From Epiperipatus broadwayi (Eukaryota > Onychophora > Udeonychophora > Euonychophora > Peripatidae): a stretch of 64,000 nt of DNA. Shown here in pieces: positions 37,022 to 48,849 of this stretch (positions within the stretch are counted from its first letter, which is position 1; every line of letters begins with the position of its first letter). The stretch spans positions 4,679,001-4,743,000 of the forward strand of contig JAQFVV010006294.1 of the NCBI GenBank assembly GCA_028023455.1, written 5' to 3'. Position numbers and translations under genes: made by a program. The notes beneath the pieces are model-generated. The model ran no database searches and was not told the origin of the DNA. It was given only the letters and a program-made list of their open reading frames with translations.

Positions 37022-38543
37022 AAAAAATATTGGTTCTTGTAAAATATTCACTGTACAGCCTGTGATGGCACTGTTTCTGTGTAAAAACACAGAATAATAC
37101 CACTTTTGTGGCCAAACCTTACAGCTAATACACGACTAGTGATTGTATTAACAGCTTACAAGAGGCAATAGATGTAGTGGTTAGAATCCACAGCCAATTC
37201 TTCCATGGTCCTAACCCTACGTCTAAACTAACAACACTATATGATCATGTTTGCCACTTTTTCATCACGGCATTAATTCCTATGCATAGGGAGCAAATTT
37301 GTTTTCTCACTCTAATTTAATCTGAGAGTGTGTGCAGTGGAATGATTTCCAACTGTTTGTTTGTTGATGTTTATGATTTTCTGTATTTCCCAACTGAGAT
37401 CTTTTGGCATACTAGTAATTCTCAGCATATTCTTGAGATTTGTCCAAGCTTGTTTTTTTAGGGGTTTGTTGTTATTTGGAACCCAAGAAAAGTATGTCAA
37501 CATCTCTGTCAGACGATTGTAGCTGTTGGCGAAAAAGTACCATTTCTGTCATGACTCGGATGAGAGTAACAAAAGAAGAAGAAAATGGCTACCATGTTAT
37601 TGCAATTGGGGGATGTTCCAAAAAAACGAGAAAAAAGGTGACACAGTTGATTTGGTTTAGTCATACATGGTGAATAAAATTGATTTTATTGAAAAGAATC
37701 TGTGTTTTGTTTGTGATTATTTTGATCTGTAAGTCAATTAATTAACACCCAGAATGTCAGTGTTCAAAGGGTAGGGCTTTACAGCCAACTGTGGCAGAGT
37801 TGGTTGACAGCTTCATATTCTTCTCAAATCAATCAACAACACACTTCTTTTGGTTGGAAGAGAATCGACTTTCTTGATCGATATATTAGTCAAAATAGCA
37901 AACAATTCTTTTTGTTTATAAGCAAATACGAACATCTGAGGCGGAGTTTGTTGGACAGCTTTAATTTTTTTTTGCTAAATCAGTAAAAAGCAACCCGCAT
38001 TTTTAACAAATTAAAAAATAAAGTGTCGATTCTAATTTTAAATAACAAAAAAAAAGACATCTGTTTAAAAAAACCCCCAGTATATTAAAAGCCAAAAAAA
38101 AAGAAAGTAGTATGTAAAAATTGTGTATATTTGAGATTTTCCAAAAAAAGTTAAAACTGTCCCTTATACTTTGAAATGTATCGAGCCAAACAAAAAAAAA
38201 AAGACATCTGTAAAAAAAACAGTAGATTTAGAATGGAAATCAAAAAAAAAAAGGTGTATGTAAAAAATTGTGTACTTTTGAAATCCAAAAAAAAAGTCAA
38301 AGTGTCCATTATAGTTTTAAATTTATCAAATGAAAACAAAAAAAAATAATTATGTCCAAAAAAAAAAAAATAACAACAATATATTAAAAAGAAAAAACTA
38401 CAGGCAAATGTCAAAATACGATATATTACAGCAAACAAAAAAAAAATCTAGAGGCCCAGTAATGTTATATCGCTCTGTTTTTAACTAGAAACAGCACCAC
38501 CACAGGTTGTACAGTGAATACTTTACAAAAACCAAAATATTTT
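37022..38543. mobile_element. TIR-flanked element, 1.5 kb, unclassified
   Basis: Terminal inverted repeats of about 83 bp (37022-37104 and 38461-38543), about 80% identical by eye, sharing ATTCACTGTACA and CTGTTTCT blocks. The inside has a less A/T-rich part (37120-37900) and a tandem block (38030-38440). Small open frames on both strands (37312-37503 minus, 37440-37673 plus) overlap and show no transposase motif that I recognise. I found no sure target duplication. Probably a non-autonomous or decayed DNA transposon. Confidence 0.65.
38030..38440. repeat. 146-bp tandem repeat with A8-A13 runs
   Basis: About 2.7 units marked by AAGACATCTGT at about 38055 and 38201, GTATGTAAAAATTGTGTA in each, and repeated runs of 8-13 A. 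The opposite strand gives a Phe-rich frame that is not a gene. Confidence 0.8.
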
Positions 38544-38549
38544 TAAGTA

Positions 38550-40225
38550 ATAATTATAATATAAATATAAATTCAAAGCAATTTTTTCAAGTATAATAAA
38601 ATCAGTATCAAATTTATTCTTGTTGATGCTATTTATTCTTTTAACACTTCAATTAGAGATTATAACTATATGCCATGATTATCCAATACAAAATAATGAA
38701 TAATTAACCACAATAATCTTAAGTATAGTGGTTATCACATCTAATTTCATGATTAGGACTTGGGATTCGAATTTTCGAGTTTAAGCAGGCTTAATATTTT
38801 TGTTTAGATATTTAGACCACAGTAAATTTAAACTAACTATCCAAATCGTTTTTAGGTAAATGCATTTTAAACTATTTTTAGCTAATGAGTAAAATGAGAA
38901 AAGAAAATCTTTTAAACTCGTGTTTTTTCTTTCATTGCCCTTATTTGGAAAGCTTTTGAATAAAATTAACTGAGGTATTTACTTAAATACTAGCACTTTA
39001 TTAAAACATTTAATCTCTTATATGTATTAATGGAACTAAGAAAAGTTTATTGATTTAAAATTATTTACTATATATATTGTTACTAATTTCAAGTGTCTCT
39101 AATTTCGTGTCATATTAAAATCTCTCTGTTATTTTTGGTATTCATTTATTAAATGTATGAATTTTTTTTTTTTTAGATAATTTAACTATTAGTAAAATGT
39201 CATAAACAAATCTGTAAAGATTCCCAAAAGATAGATTCACTAGTGGGTTTATTTAATTCTTCAATTCTGCAACGATATTAATAGATTTGACAGTTGTAGA
39301 TCATGGTTTGTTCTTTCTATGTATATAGATCAGTGGCAATTAAATTCACTTTATGAAGAAGATGAGCATAATATCCATATGTTGTCTTAAATCTATTAAT
39401 GAGATTCAAATTGTTATCTTTAAAAAATGTAATCTTGCTGGCTTTATTTTTGGATTTTAAAAAAAACCAGATAAAATTTTTTGGAGGTTTATCACTCCAT
39501 TATGGTAGAATTACTGGTTGATGCTACCCACAAACAATTTCTTAGCCTATATGTTTTTCTTTGTAGCTTACAAAATATGTAAAAACAACCTCTTTAAATA
39601 TTTTAATATACTTCTGTGAGAACTTCTGTTGAAAGCTTATTTTATTCAATTTTTTTTTTGTATTATTCAGTCAAAAATACATATTACAAGTAACAAATTT
39701 TAACTTGGCTTCTTCTGAGTGCTTAATTAATGGAAGTCAATTGGCTTAATTCCTATAATTTCATGAAATTTTTTTTATCTATGGAAAAGTTTTTGATCAA
39801 GAACATTACTAGTAATTCTATAGCTACTACATTATAAGGCTTTTGTTCAACTATAGTTTAACTAAGCTCCTCCTATGCTTTTATCTCTTTCTATATTTCA
39901 AAAGTTATCAAATAAATTTGATGGTGAAAAAACATCAGGTTTACAATTGATTTGTAATTATATTCTTAAGCAGCTTTTCATTTGAAAGTTAAAAACAAGT
40001 AATGAAAAAAAAAATTAGAATAAGAAACTGAGTCAAATCCAAGAAATAATGTTAGTAAAGTGATAAAGATAAATTATGAGCTCCAGAAGAAGTAAACATA
40101 TGACCTTATCATTTTGGAATAACAAGCTTGACATATTTTATTCAAAAGCCAAAGGAGAAGAAATACATTTATAAGTGCAGGTGAAGAAGGTGAAATGCTT
40201 AGTAAAATCTGTAAAAATTAGAATT
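38550..40225. other. A/T-rich DNA without recognisable gene
   Basis: No gene, RNA gene or shared repeat seen. Confidence 0.5.
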
Positions 40226-40237
40226 AAAAGAAAGTAA

Positions 40238-40339
40238 GTAGTCAAGCGTTGGTGGTCGAGAGGTCAGTACTGCTGCCTTACAAGCAGTTGTCCTGGGTTA
40301 GCGGGTTCGCTTCCTGGCCGATGCTATGACACATTAAAA
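40238..40339 (+). mobile_element. tRNA-derived SINE with 12-bp duplication
   Basis: The tRNA-like head (40246-40324) has a complete acceptor stem GCGTTGG/CCGATGC, an anticodon arm CTGC-CTTACAA-GCAG and a B-box-like GGGTTCGCTTCC. It derives from the tRNA-Gly type (GCGTTGGTGGT...CTGCCTTNCAAG) with TAC in the anticodon place and an enlarged variable region. The tail TATGACACATT ends in A. The 12-bp repeat AAAAGAAAGTAA flanks it (40226-40237, 40340-40351). C at position 58 of the T loop argues against a working tRNA. Confidence 0.85.
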
Positions 40340-40652
40340 AAAAGAAAGTAAAGCTATTAACATAATCCAATAAAAAAGTTTACAAGATATACAAAATATT
40401 TTTTTTTAAAAAGACAGAAAAACTATTACTTTAGCCCAAAAGAAAATAATTCAAAAGATCTGAAAGAATCAATAATGCCTTAAGAAAAATTGATTGTTAT
40501 TATTAGTGCGGCTGATAGTGAAAAATACTAGTTCATTTTATTATAACAGGCATCAGAATTTTTGATATTCCAAGATGGTCAAAACTAATTTCAAACTCTT
40601 ATGTCCCTACCCAAATTATTTTTCAAAAAATATTTATCAGTTTTTTTAAGTT

Positions 40653-41807
40653 AACAAATTTAAAATATCATCTACACAGTTTTTATTTTCAAAAATAGTT
40701 CATAACTTTCAATATCTATAAATAAATACACCAAACTTCTTTTTAAAACTTGACTTTTTATATGACTATTATAAAAATATAACTACACACCAACGTTTTG
40801 ACTATTTTATAATATAGTCTTTTTCAAGAAAAACTGAAAAATAAAAATACAAATATATAATCTTTTGACTAACAATTGTATATAAAGGTTAATAAACATA
40901 TTTGATAAAAAATATACAATAATAAATATAAATATCACATATTCCAAAACAAATCCAAGAATTAAAAAATACTCTTTATCTCAAACCTTTTTATTACAAA
41001 CAATCGCAAAACTTTATCTTTTTTTTTTTACATTTATATACCCATCAAAAAATATCCTAAAAACATTTAATTAACAAATCTATTATTTTCTTTTTTCTTT
41101 TCTATTTATATTCTATTCAATTCAGACTTCATTTCACTAATGTAAATTTCTTCCTTCATTAGTCTTCCTTGCTATGATTTCATACATTCTAAAAGCTTTA
41201 TTTCAAAATCTTTATGTTTAAATTTATTCATATGATAGCAGAATTTTTATCACTTAAATGCTGTTTTAATCTAGTTTCTAATTTATTTTTGTAATCCCAA
41301 CATATGACATCTCTTTATTACGTTTAATACATAAAACAGCATTTAAGTGATAAAAATTATGTTATCATATGAATAAATTTAAACATAAAGATTTTGAAAT
41401 AAAATCTTTAGAATGCATAAAATCATACCATGAGAAAATAATAAAGGAACGAATTTACACTAGTGAAATTAAACCTGAATTGAATAGAATGTTAATAGAA
41501 AAGAAAAAAAAAGAATAGATTTGTTAATTAAATGTTTTCAGGGTATTTTTGGATGGGTATATAAATGTAAAAAGTTCTGAGATTGTTTGTAATAGAAAGA
41601 TTTGGGGTAAAGAGTATTATTTTGTATTTTTAATTCTTGAATTTGTTTTGGAATATCTGATATTTATATTTATATATTTATTTTTCAGTTTTCCTTGAAA
41701 AAGACTATATTATAAAATAGTCAAAACATTGGTGTGTAGTTATATTTTTATAATAGTCATATAAAAATCAAGTTTTAAAAAGAAGTTTGTGTATTCATTT
41801 ATAGATA
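40653..41807. mobile_element. Inverted dimer of PLE-like 3' ends (1,155 bp)
   Basis: Arms of about 500 bp inverted about a centre near 41300 (loop 41265-41335), flanked by the 12-bp repeat TTTTTTTAAGTT (40641-40652, 41808-41819). The plus-strand arm contains an open stretch (41369-41518, MNKFKHKDFEIKSLECIK onward) in a place and style like the C-terminus of a PLE GIY-YIG protein, then a 3' region with CCTTGAAAAAGACTAT, a stem partner ATAGTC, and AAAACATTGG, matching the order in the PLE right terminal repeat. The left arm is the same on the minus strand and extends about 70 bp further. It looks like two 5'-truncated PLE 3' ends fused at their truncated ends. The arms differ at many positions. 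Confidence 0.7.
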
Positions 41808-41819
41808 TTTTTTTAAGTT

Positions 41820-42984
41820 TTATATCTTAACATTAATAAAGAGTATATAAAATTAAAATATTTTCTTAGTCACATTATTATTTTACATCATTAAGCTATT
41901 CTTATATATCAGTTTATTTTAACTCCAGTCATAATTCAAATAATACAAGAGATTTTTAATGATCGGTTTTAAAAAAAAATCTTTACTATTATTACATATT
42001 AGCTTCAAATTTATAGTGCCAACAAATAATAAAAGAATTAGGTTTCAATCATTTTAGATTGAGAAATAAGTGCTTATAAAAGAGGGGAGGAAATAGTTCA
42101 TAAATTACTTCTTTCATTATTTAAATACAATAAATTCTCAATTTATCATATACAAATGTATCATTTCCCTGTATACTATTATCTGTTTTCTTTAGTCTTG
42201 AAATCAGCAGCATAGAAATACATGTTGTTGTTTTTTTTACAAAAAACATCATTTATCAGACTGTCAATTTTTTCACATCAATTTACAATAAATCAATGCC
42301 TTGATATATTTTTCATGGATAGTTTTTTTTTTAAAAAATTGAAATGACTTTTTTATTATTTCATTTGAAAAATCATAATTCTTATAATTAGAGATAATTG
42401 TTTCTTTTACTTTTTTTTTAAGTTAATGCTAACTGACTTAACTCTTTTCTCATTTTACTTTTTGTTCTTTAAAAAAAATATTTTTTGTTTGTTCTGTAAT
42501 TTTTAATTAAAAGCTTATATGTTAAGTATTTACATTTTCAGAGAGCAATTGAAGGGTAAAATCTGTCCAAAGTAAACGTCAATTTAATTTATTATAAAAT
42601 TAAACAATTAAATAAATTACTTTTTATGATAAATTAATGATTAGACAAGATTATTTGGTACTTATGTATTAGTCCTGCAATGTAGACATAGTATACCTTT
42701 TTACATTTATGATAAATGTCTAAACTTGCAATTGCACCAAATAAAACCTACTATCTCATCTGATCTTGTTCAATAATGTGATAAATTTACACTTTCATTT
42801 ATTGTCCAGATTTCGTTCTGACAAGTTCTTTTCAAAGTATTTTTTACTTTAGTGCTGATTAATTTTTTTTAATTTTCTGATCAATACTACATTTTTTTGA
42901 ACAATACAAAATGATCAATGCAGTTGAGTACATCCACACTTTGGACAAGCAATAGTATTGTAACGTTCAAGGATGTAATAATAA
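41820..42984. other. A/T-rich DNA without recognisable gene
   Basis: No gene, RNA gene or shared repeat seen. Confidence 0.5.
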
Positions 42985-43440
42985 AATAGGCCTTCATAAG
43001 GGAACATGGTTGGAGGATTGGAGAATTCCATTTTTGATGGTGATCTGATTTATTTACCACTGGGCTCGCAAATTAACATCCATATAATGATGGAAAACAG
43101 AGTTTGATTTAGCAGAGAAAAATGTAAAATTGAAGGCCCTAACAAAATCATTGAAATTGATGAGAGCATTTTTCACAAAAAGAAAAAAACCAAGGTGGAT
43201 GAATTCTTCCAGAACAGAGAGACTGTTGAGTGTTTTATCATGAGAACTCATGGTAGAACAATAGCAACTCTGATGGAATCCAACAAACAAAATGTGGAAG
43301 AGGAATTGACAAATTATTCAGATTGTTGGAAAGACTATAAAACTGCTGAATTATGAGCTATCAGTTACCGATTATTTTCATATGAATCATACTGGACAAC
43401 ATCAAAAAAATTAATCCACCACATTGAAAAAATAATAAAA
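42985..43440 (+). pseudogene. Merlin/ISXO2-type transposase relic
   Basis: Fragments in more than one frame. LHKGTWLEDWRIPFL (near 42995-43040) matches the conserved RKGTWFE...PF region before the catalytic domain. GPNKIIEIDESIFHKKKK (near 43137-43190) carries the first catalytic Asp-Glu-Ser. RTIATLMES and YSDCWKDYKTAEL (near 43255-43350) match the second Asp block (SDCWKAY). A shortened NHTGQH (near 43383-43400) stands where VNH...TGAHT is expected. This is the DDE transposase of the IS1016/ISXO2-like Merlin superfamily. Stops, frameshifts and an internal deletion make it dead. I did not find its terminal inverted repeats. Confidence 0.75.
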
Positions 43441-43879
43441 GTATTGTAATTTTTTTTTTTTTTTTGGTTTTGAAAAATATATATTTACTACTTATTAACA
43501 TTTTTGGTGAAGATCCCATCCATTGAACAATCATGTGTTAAGTAAGTCTCCATTTTGGGAAAAATAAAAAAATTTACTTTTAGTCTCCATTTTGAAACAA
43601 AATTTTGTCCACATAAAATAAAGTAGAACAGAGAAGTTGTTTCATTGTGGCAATTCCTGTTATATATTACATAGTTCTTCTATATGTGTATATTTTAAGT
43701 GTTTTGTAATTTAGTGATTGTTTTGTCCATATTTAAAATAACATTTGAGAATTGCATAAAACTTTTTCCGATTTTTGTATGAAATTCATATTTTTAATAT
43801 TGTTAAAAATGTACTTTTTCAAATTTATTTTTGCATGAAATTAATATTTTTTGTATTGTTAGCTTTAAACTGGTGCAGT

Positions 43880-44105
43880 TGCTAACATATATTGCAATTG
43901 CTATGCCTTTTCACATACATATTCAGACTGCCGATAACTTTGTAAACCTTGTGAAAATATCATGTATATGTCCATTTTAACAAATTTATTTTAAGTTTGT
44001 ACAAGATCCAAGTATATACATTATTTAATCAGATCATAAGATTAGAAAGTTATCAGCAGATTGATACGAATGTGAAAAGGCATAACAATCTAATGCATTG
44101 CAGGT
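43880..44105. mobile_element. MITE-like inverted repeat (about 225 bp)
   Basis: Arms of about 50 bp share TATGCCTTTTCACAT, then TC...CTGC(T/C)GATAACTTT, and face each other across about 110 bp. The region 450 bp to the left carries the Merlin transposase relic, so a Merlin-derived MITE is possible but unproven. Confidence 0.65.
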
Positions 44106-44518
44106 CTAATATGCAAGTACTGATTATTAATTAAAAAAGTAATATTTTTACTATAATTAATATTAACTCATTTTTAAAACACATATTAGTATGATATTGA
44201 AATTATGTGTATCTTCTGTTTTCGATAGACAACACAAATATTTCAAGTAATAAGCATGGAATCTTTGTTAAATTATAATATCTGAGCTGTAATTAAAGCT
44301 AATATGTAAATTATATTTTACGTGTAGTTAATTCAATGAATAATTATTTAATTGTTTCTTATCTGTATTTTTTAATAGATTTCTGATCTATTATTTTTAT
44401 ACATTAAATATTTTCTTTGCTCTTTTGAGAAACAATATAATCAAGAGTTCACTGTATTTAATTAATACAGATAAATATTTTAAATTTAAAAAAATGCCTA
44501 TAAATGTGTGTGTAAAAT

Positions 44519-46167
44519 TGCAACTATTACATTAACAATGCCAAAGTATGCATGGGTGTTCAATATGCACATATATACATACATATAGAATTGAAATAAA
44601 GAAGAGGGGAATGAAGTATACATGGGTCGATATATTCATTTAATTACTTTTTCCTTTGTTTCAAAACAAATAATCTTTATAAATTCATTGTCGACATGAT
44701 CCCCAAAAGTTTATAAATAAAGAAAAGTTTTTTTATGTAAATGAGGTCAAAAAGATGGAAATTAAACTTTTTTTCTCCCTCTCACACACACACTCTTGCT
44801 ATAAGTCAAGGAGGAAATAAAATGAATTATCTATTAAGTTAAAACTATACAAGAAGTGTAAATATATAACTACTTTAATTTATTAAAAATGACAAAATAC
44901 TTTTTATATTTGAATTTTTATGTAATATGGGAGTGCTAGATGGAAGCAAATAGCTCATTAGTTCTTATTCTTAGTGCAATGCCCAGTATCTTTTCTATCA
45001 ACTAGTAAAAACTGATAGAGATAAACAGAACTCCATAAAAGAAATGCCAAGAAAATCTAAGAAATTAAATAATAACACTATGTGTGATTGCATTTAATGT
45101 TGTGTTTTATGATACTTAAAGGAAGAAGAAAGACTTTCCAGATAGTAAAAGAATCTAAAGCAAAAAACCTTAATGCTTTATATTGCTTTCCTTTGAATAT
45201 TCAAATAAACATCACATGATCTCCATTTCTTATGTTTTTTATTAACTGTTATTAAAACAGGCAAAACTCACTATAAGTATTGCCACTCAGTGCAAGCCAG
45301 AGTAATCAATGGATACCGGAAGACTTGCACATAAAATCCCCATCTAGTGCCTACTCATCCCATGTCCCTAGACTAGTTTCTGGCTTTGTCAGTGAGGAGC
45401 CTTAGATCTGAGAGCACTGCAGCCAGAAACTAGTCTGGGGATATTGGATGAGTATGCACTATATGGGGATTTTATGCACAAGCCTTCTAGCATCCATTGA
45501 TTACTCTGTCTTGCACTGAGTGACAATACGTATAGTGAGTTTTTCTTGTTTGAATATTCAAATAAACAAGGAAACAAACAAAAAGAAATATTGAACTCAA
45601 AAAACAAAAGAGCGAAAAACGAAATTTGAAACAGTTAAAAATGACATTTTTTATTCAGAAATGAACTAGAAGAATAAAACATTTAGAGTTTAAGTGGTTC
45701 ACTGAACAAATTATATGGTGATTCACCCAGAATGAAATGGACAAAACTATTTCTAGAAAACTTGCATAAAAATTAATACTATTTTTTTATATCTGAGTAT
45801 TATGTAAAGTTTCAGAAATGAAAAGACTTAAATTTGTGTTATAATCTCCATCTTAAAAAATATTCAAGAAGGAAGTTTCTAAAGATGCTATTAATTTGTT
45901 TCATTTTTATTGTTATTTTTTGTTTATCATCATGCAAGTATAGAATAAAATACCTTTGTATTTCTTAAAATATATGAATTAGTTATACTTAATTAGAATA
46001 TTGCTATAATACTTTTTGTAATATATCTAATACTTGAGATTAAAAATACATAATTAAATGCCACAAACATGACTTATAGAAAGAAAATTCTCTATAATTC
46101 TGAGAACATGCTCTCCGATGTTTGACATTTGAAATGGGTGGTAGTAAAGGCAAATGAGTTTGTGTAT
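44519..46167 (+). repeat. 5' LTR of element A, left part
   Basis: Aligns with 56554 to about 57830 along its length (for example ATATACATACA, GATATATTCATTTA, TTTATAAATAAAGAAAAG, TTCTGAGAACATG, GCAAATGA), apart from the inserted retrozyme. It breaks off in GTTTGTGTAT, exactly where the gypsy LTR begins. Confidence 0.82.
45211..45548. mobile_element. Retrozyme family 2 copy in an LTR
   Basis: A short inverted dimer with family 2 arms: left start ATCACATGATCTCCATTTCT, centre near 45420, right arm ending about GTGAGTTTTTCTTG. The 19-bp repeat TTTGAATATTCAAATAAAC lies at 45192-45210 and 45549-45567. The other LTR of element A carries this target once, uninterrupted (57188-57206), so the empty site is visible. 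Element and duplication share a few T at the right edge, so the true duplication is 16-19 bp. The hammerheads are broken: the CTGATGA box is deleted in one arm and absent in the other. Confidence 0.88.
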
Positions 46168-48849
46168 TGAAACAGTCGACCTTAGTTCAAGGTCAAGTTT
46201 CACGCTTTTACCACTGTCCACGTGCCATCATGTTTTTTTTTGTAAAACATATATAGTAGCGTATATACGTAATTAAAAATATTAGGTAATTTTGTATTTT
46301 TTAAAAATTGTATTTTTATATTTTAATAGGTTATCATTTTTTTCATAACATAAAATGTAAATTCAAGATGACTGTCTGAAATAACTAAGGGGGTGGGGAG
46401 TTTGTCTTATGATTTTAAACCAGGAAATTGTAAATTAAAATTAAAAAAGTAAAAGTTAAAACAAAGCTAATGCATTTTAGTTAGCTATTTACATTGTTTT
46501 ATTCAAATCCATTTCCAAGCAGGAAATTGATTTGAATTGATTTTAGACAGTTATCTTAAAACTGAATCTTTACTAACAATAGAGTAAAGATTCTCCTAAA
46601 ATAGAGATCCATTAGAGGCAGGAAATCTATTTTAGAATAAATATTCTCTAAGGGGCCAAAAACTGATATAAATAAACCTACAAATTTTTTATGTTAGAGT
46701 TGGGTCAGTCATTGCTAGGGGACTTCACGTCCATTTGAAATTTGGGAGAACCAAATTGCCATCCACTGTCTTCAGCCAAGTTTTGCCGCAATGTAGCCCC
46801 AAAGAATGCCGCCTGCTGTAGCAGATTCACCAGTGCTTCTAAAGAACCTGAGGTAACCAGCCAAAAGACTCTATAACTGCCTTATCCACTTTTAACTGTA
46901 ATTTAATTTGTAAGATAATAAATTTCATTATATTTAATGTTTTTCTTAAAGCTTTGTTAACCGTTTATATCAATTCTTTGCTGCCTAAAGATAATGCAAT
47001 CCAACTCACGCTTATTATTATTTTTATGAGTTAGTGCAGTTATGATTTAAGTTTAATAATATTTTTATATTTTCATCCTTTATTTATAAATGTTACTAAA
47101 AACTTAATCTTACGAACTTCTATTAAAAGGGAAGGGTGGGGAGTTAAAATGAGTTCTTATTAATTATTTTAAATACTTCGTAAGTTTGGGTTATATTTTA
47201 AATGAATATCTTTTATCTAAATGTTTAGTCGTAAATATATACAAAACGTATAAATATTTTTGAAATCCAGGGTGGCTATTGGTGTCCGTTAGTGTTATAA
47301 ATTTCTTATTGATCATCATCGCCACTAAGTCTGGCGACTTAAATTTGTTTAATAAATTGCACTCTTATAGTTTTGCTTCTTATGTTTAAATATTGATTCA
47401 GAAAGTAGGGAGCACTGCAAGCTTCATTAATATTAGTTAATTCATAATCAATGACTATATTACGTAGGTCATTACTACTCGCATGTTTTTGCGTAGTTGT
47501 TAAACCATTTAAGGTTTTTCTTTAATAGTTAAATTTATTAATTTTATATTATTATGATAGCGTTGCTAGCATATATCTAATTATTTATAAGCCATATATG
47601 GCTTCAATCTGATTGCCTGTACCTCATTCCAGGGAATCACGATCATTTCGCTAATCATTCTCTCCTCCAAGTATATATATTATATACTGCTTTGAATCGC
47701 CTGTACCTCACTCCAGGGATTCAAAGCTTCATCGTTCGTATCCTCATCATAAAGAAATCTACGTTTACTTCTAGATCATCCAGGTTAGAGTAGATGAAGC
47801 AATGTATAGTTTGCCGCAGTCCGGCCTATAGTATCTTCCTACCAACCCTCTTTTTCCTGTACCATCTCAGCAGAAAGCTGGCTGTACCATCATTATATAA
47901 AATTGGAGAATGAGCTTATCCTGGCCAAATGTGCCCTTTCCTCTCGTTGATGTTATTCTAGCACCACCATCTCTTACAGTTAGTTTCCAGCCTGTTTAGC
48001 AAAGTAAATCGTAATAATATGCGATAATTAAATGTTCTGTTTTCTCTCTATTTGTTGGTGTTTAAACCCAACTTCTCATGAAGCTGCCCTCCCTCTTTAC
48101 TGAAATAAACTTTTTCTGCAAATATTGAGTTTACGCTATATCCCATCATCAAATTTTGAAAATATAAAAGAAATAATGTCTTATACTGCCGATTAAAAAT
48201 GTATCCGCATTGTAATTATTATAAATGAAATATCGAAATAAAAACAATAAACTTATGTATTAAAAGAATCTAAATAAAACAATAAACTTATGTATTAAAA
48301 TCTTTTAATTAGCGAAACTCGAATATACTTTATAAATGTATTTTATATGTAAAACGGCCACCAAATCACTCCACAAATTCGTCTCTTGTAACCGCCGCAC
48401 TAACTTAATATTTGTCAATATAATCTTAATAATATTCTGTAATATATATATAATCAAAAGTTTTATAAGCGTTGAGTCAATTATATATATCTAAAATCAT
48501 CATCAATTATGTTAAAATAAATATTTATATTTTAAACTTAATCCAGTTGTTCGAATCTTATTATTAATGTATACTTGTAACTTAATATCTTGGGGTTCAC
48601 TAAATCTCTCATCATCATCATCACCAGTTGAGTCTCTTGTAAAAGGTTGTAGCACCGGGCCGGGATGTAATAAATTTATGTGGTATCACCATAGTTGTTG
48701 TTCATAATGTTATAGATTTGGGGAATGGGCAAATAGGTTAGAATTCATGATTGCTCCTGACCTGTGTATCTCACGCATGATTGGATTCGAGATACTTTTG
48801 CCTGGATTCTAAATCTTTGTTGGATGGGCATACATTTTTGACCGGTACA
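46168..48849 (+). repeat. 5' LTR of gypsy B (diverged subfamily)
   Basis: Starts TGAAACAGTCGACC and ends GACCGGTACA, with homologous blocks in order against the 3' LTR and the solo LTR at 3431 (start, GGGGAG block near 46390, TATA region near 46668, AACTCC/CCGCAC block near 48380, tail 48690-48849). It is clearly more diverged from the 3' LTR than the solo LTR is. It also has an 85-bp direct duplication (47603-47652 and 47690-47735, sharing GCCTGTACCTCA and CCAGGGA). Confidence 0.7.

Noticed and set aside
46168-46235. tRNA-like pattern on the minus strand (GGCACGTGGACAGTGGTAAA and a GGTCGACTG box)
   Set aside because: The same stretch aligns with the start of the gypsy B LTRs at 3431 and 51295, so it is LTR sequence and the A/B-box likeness is chance.
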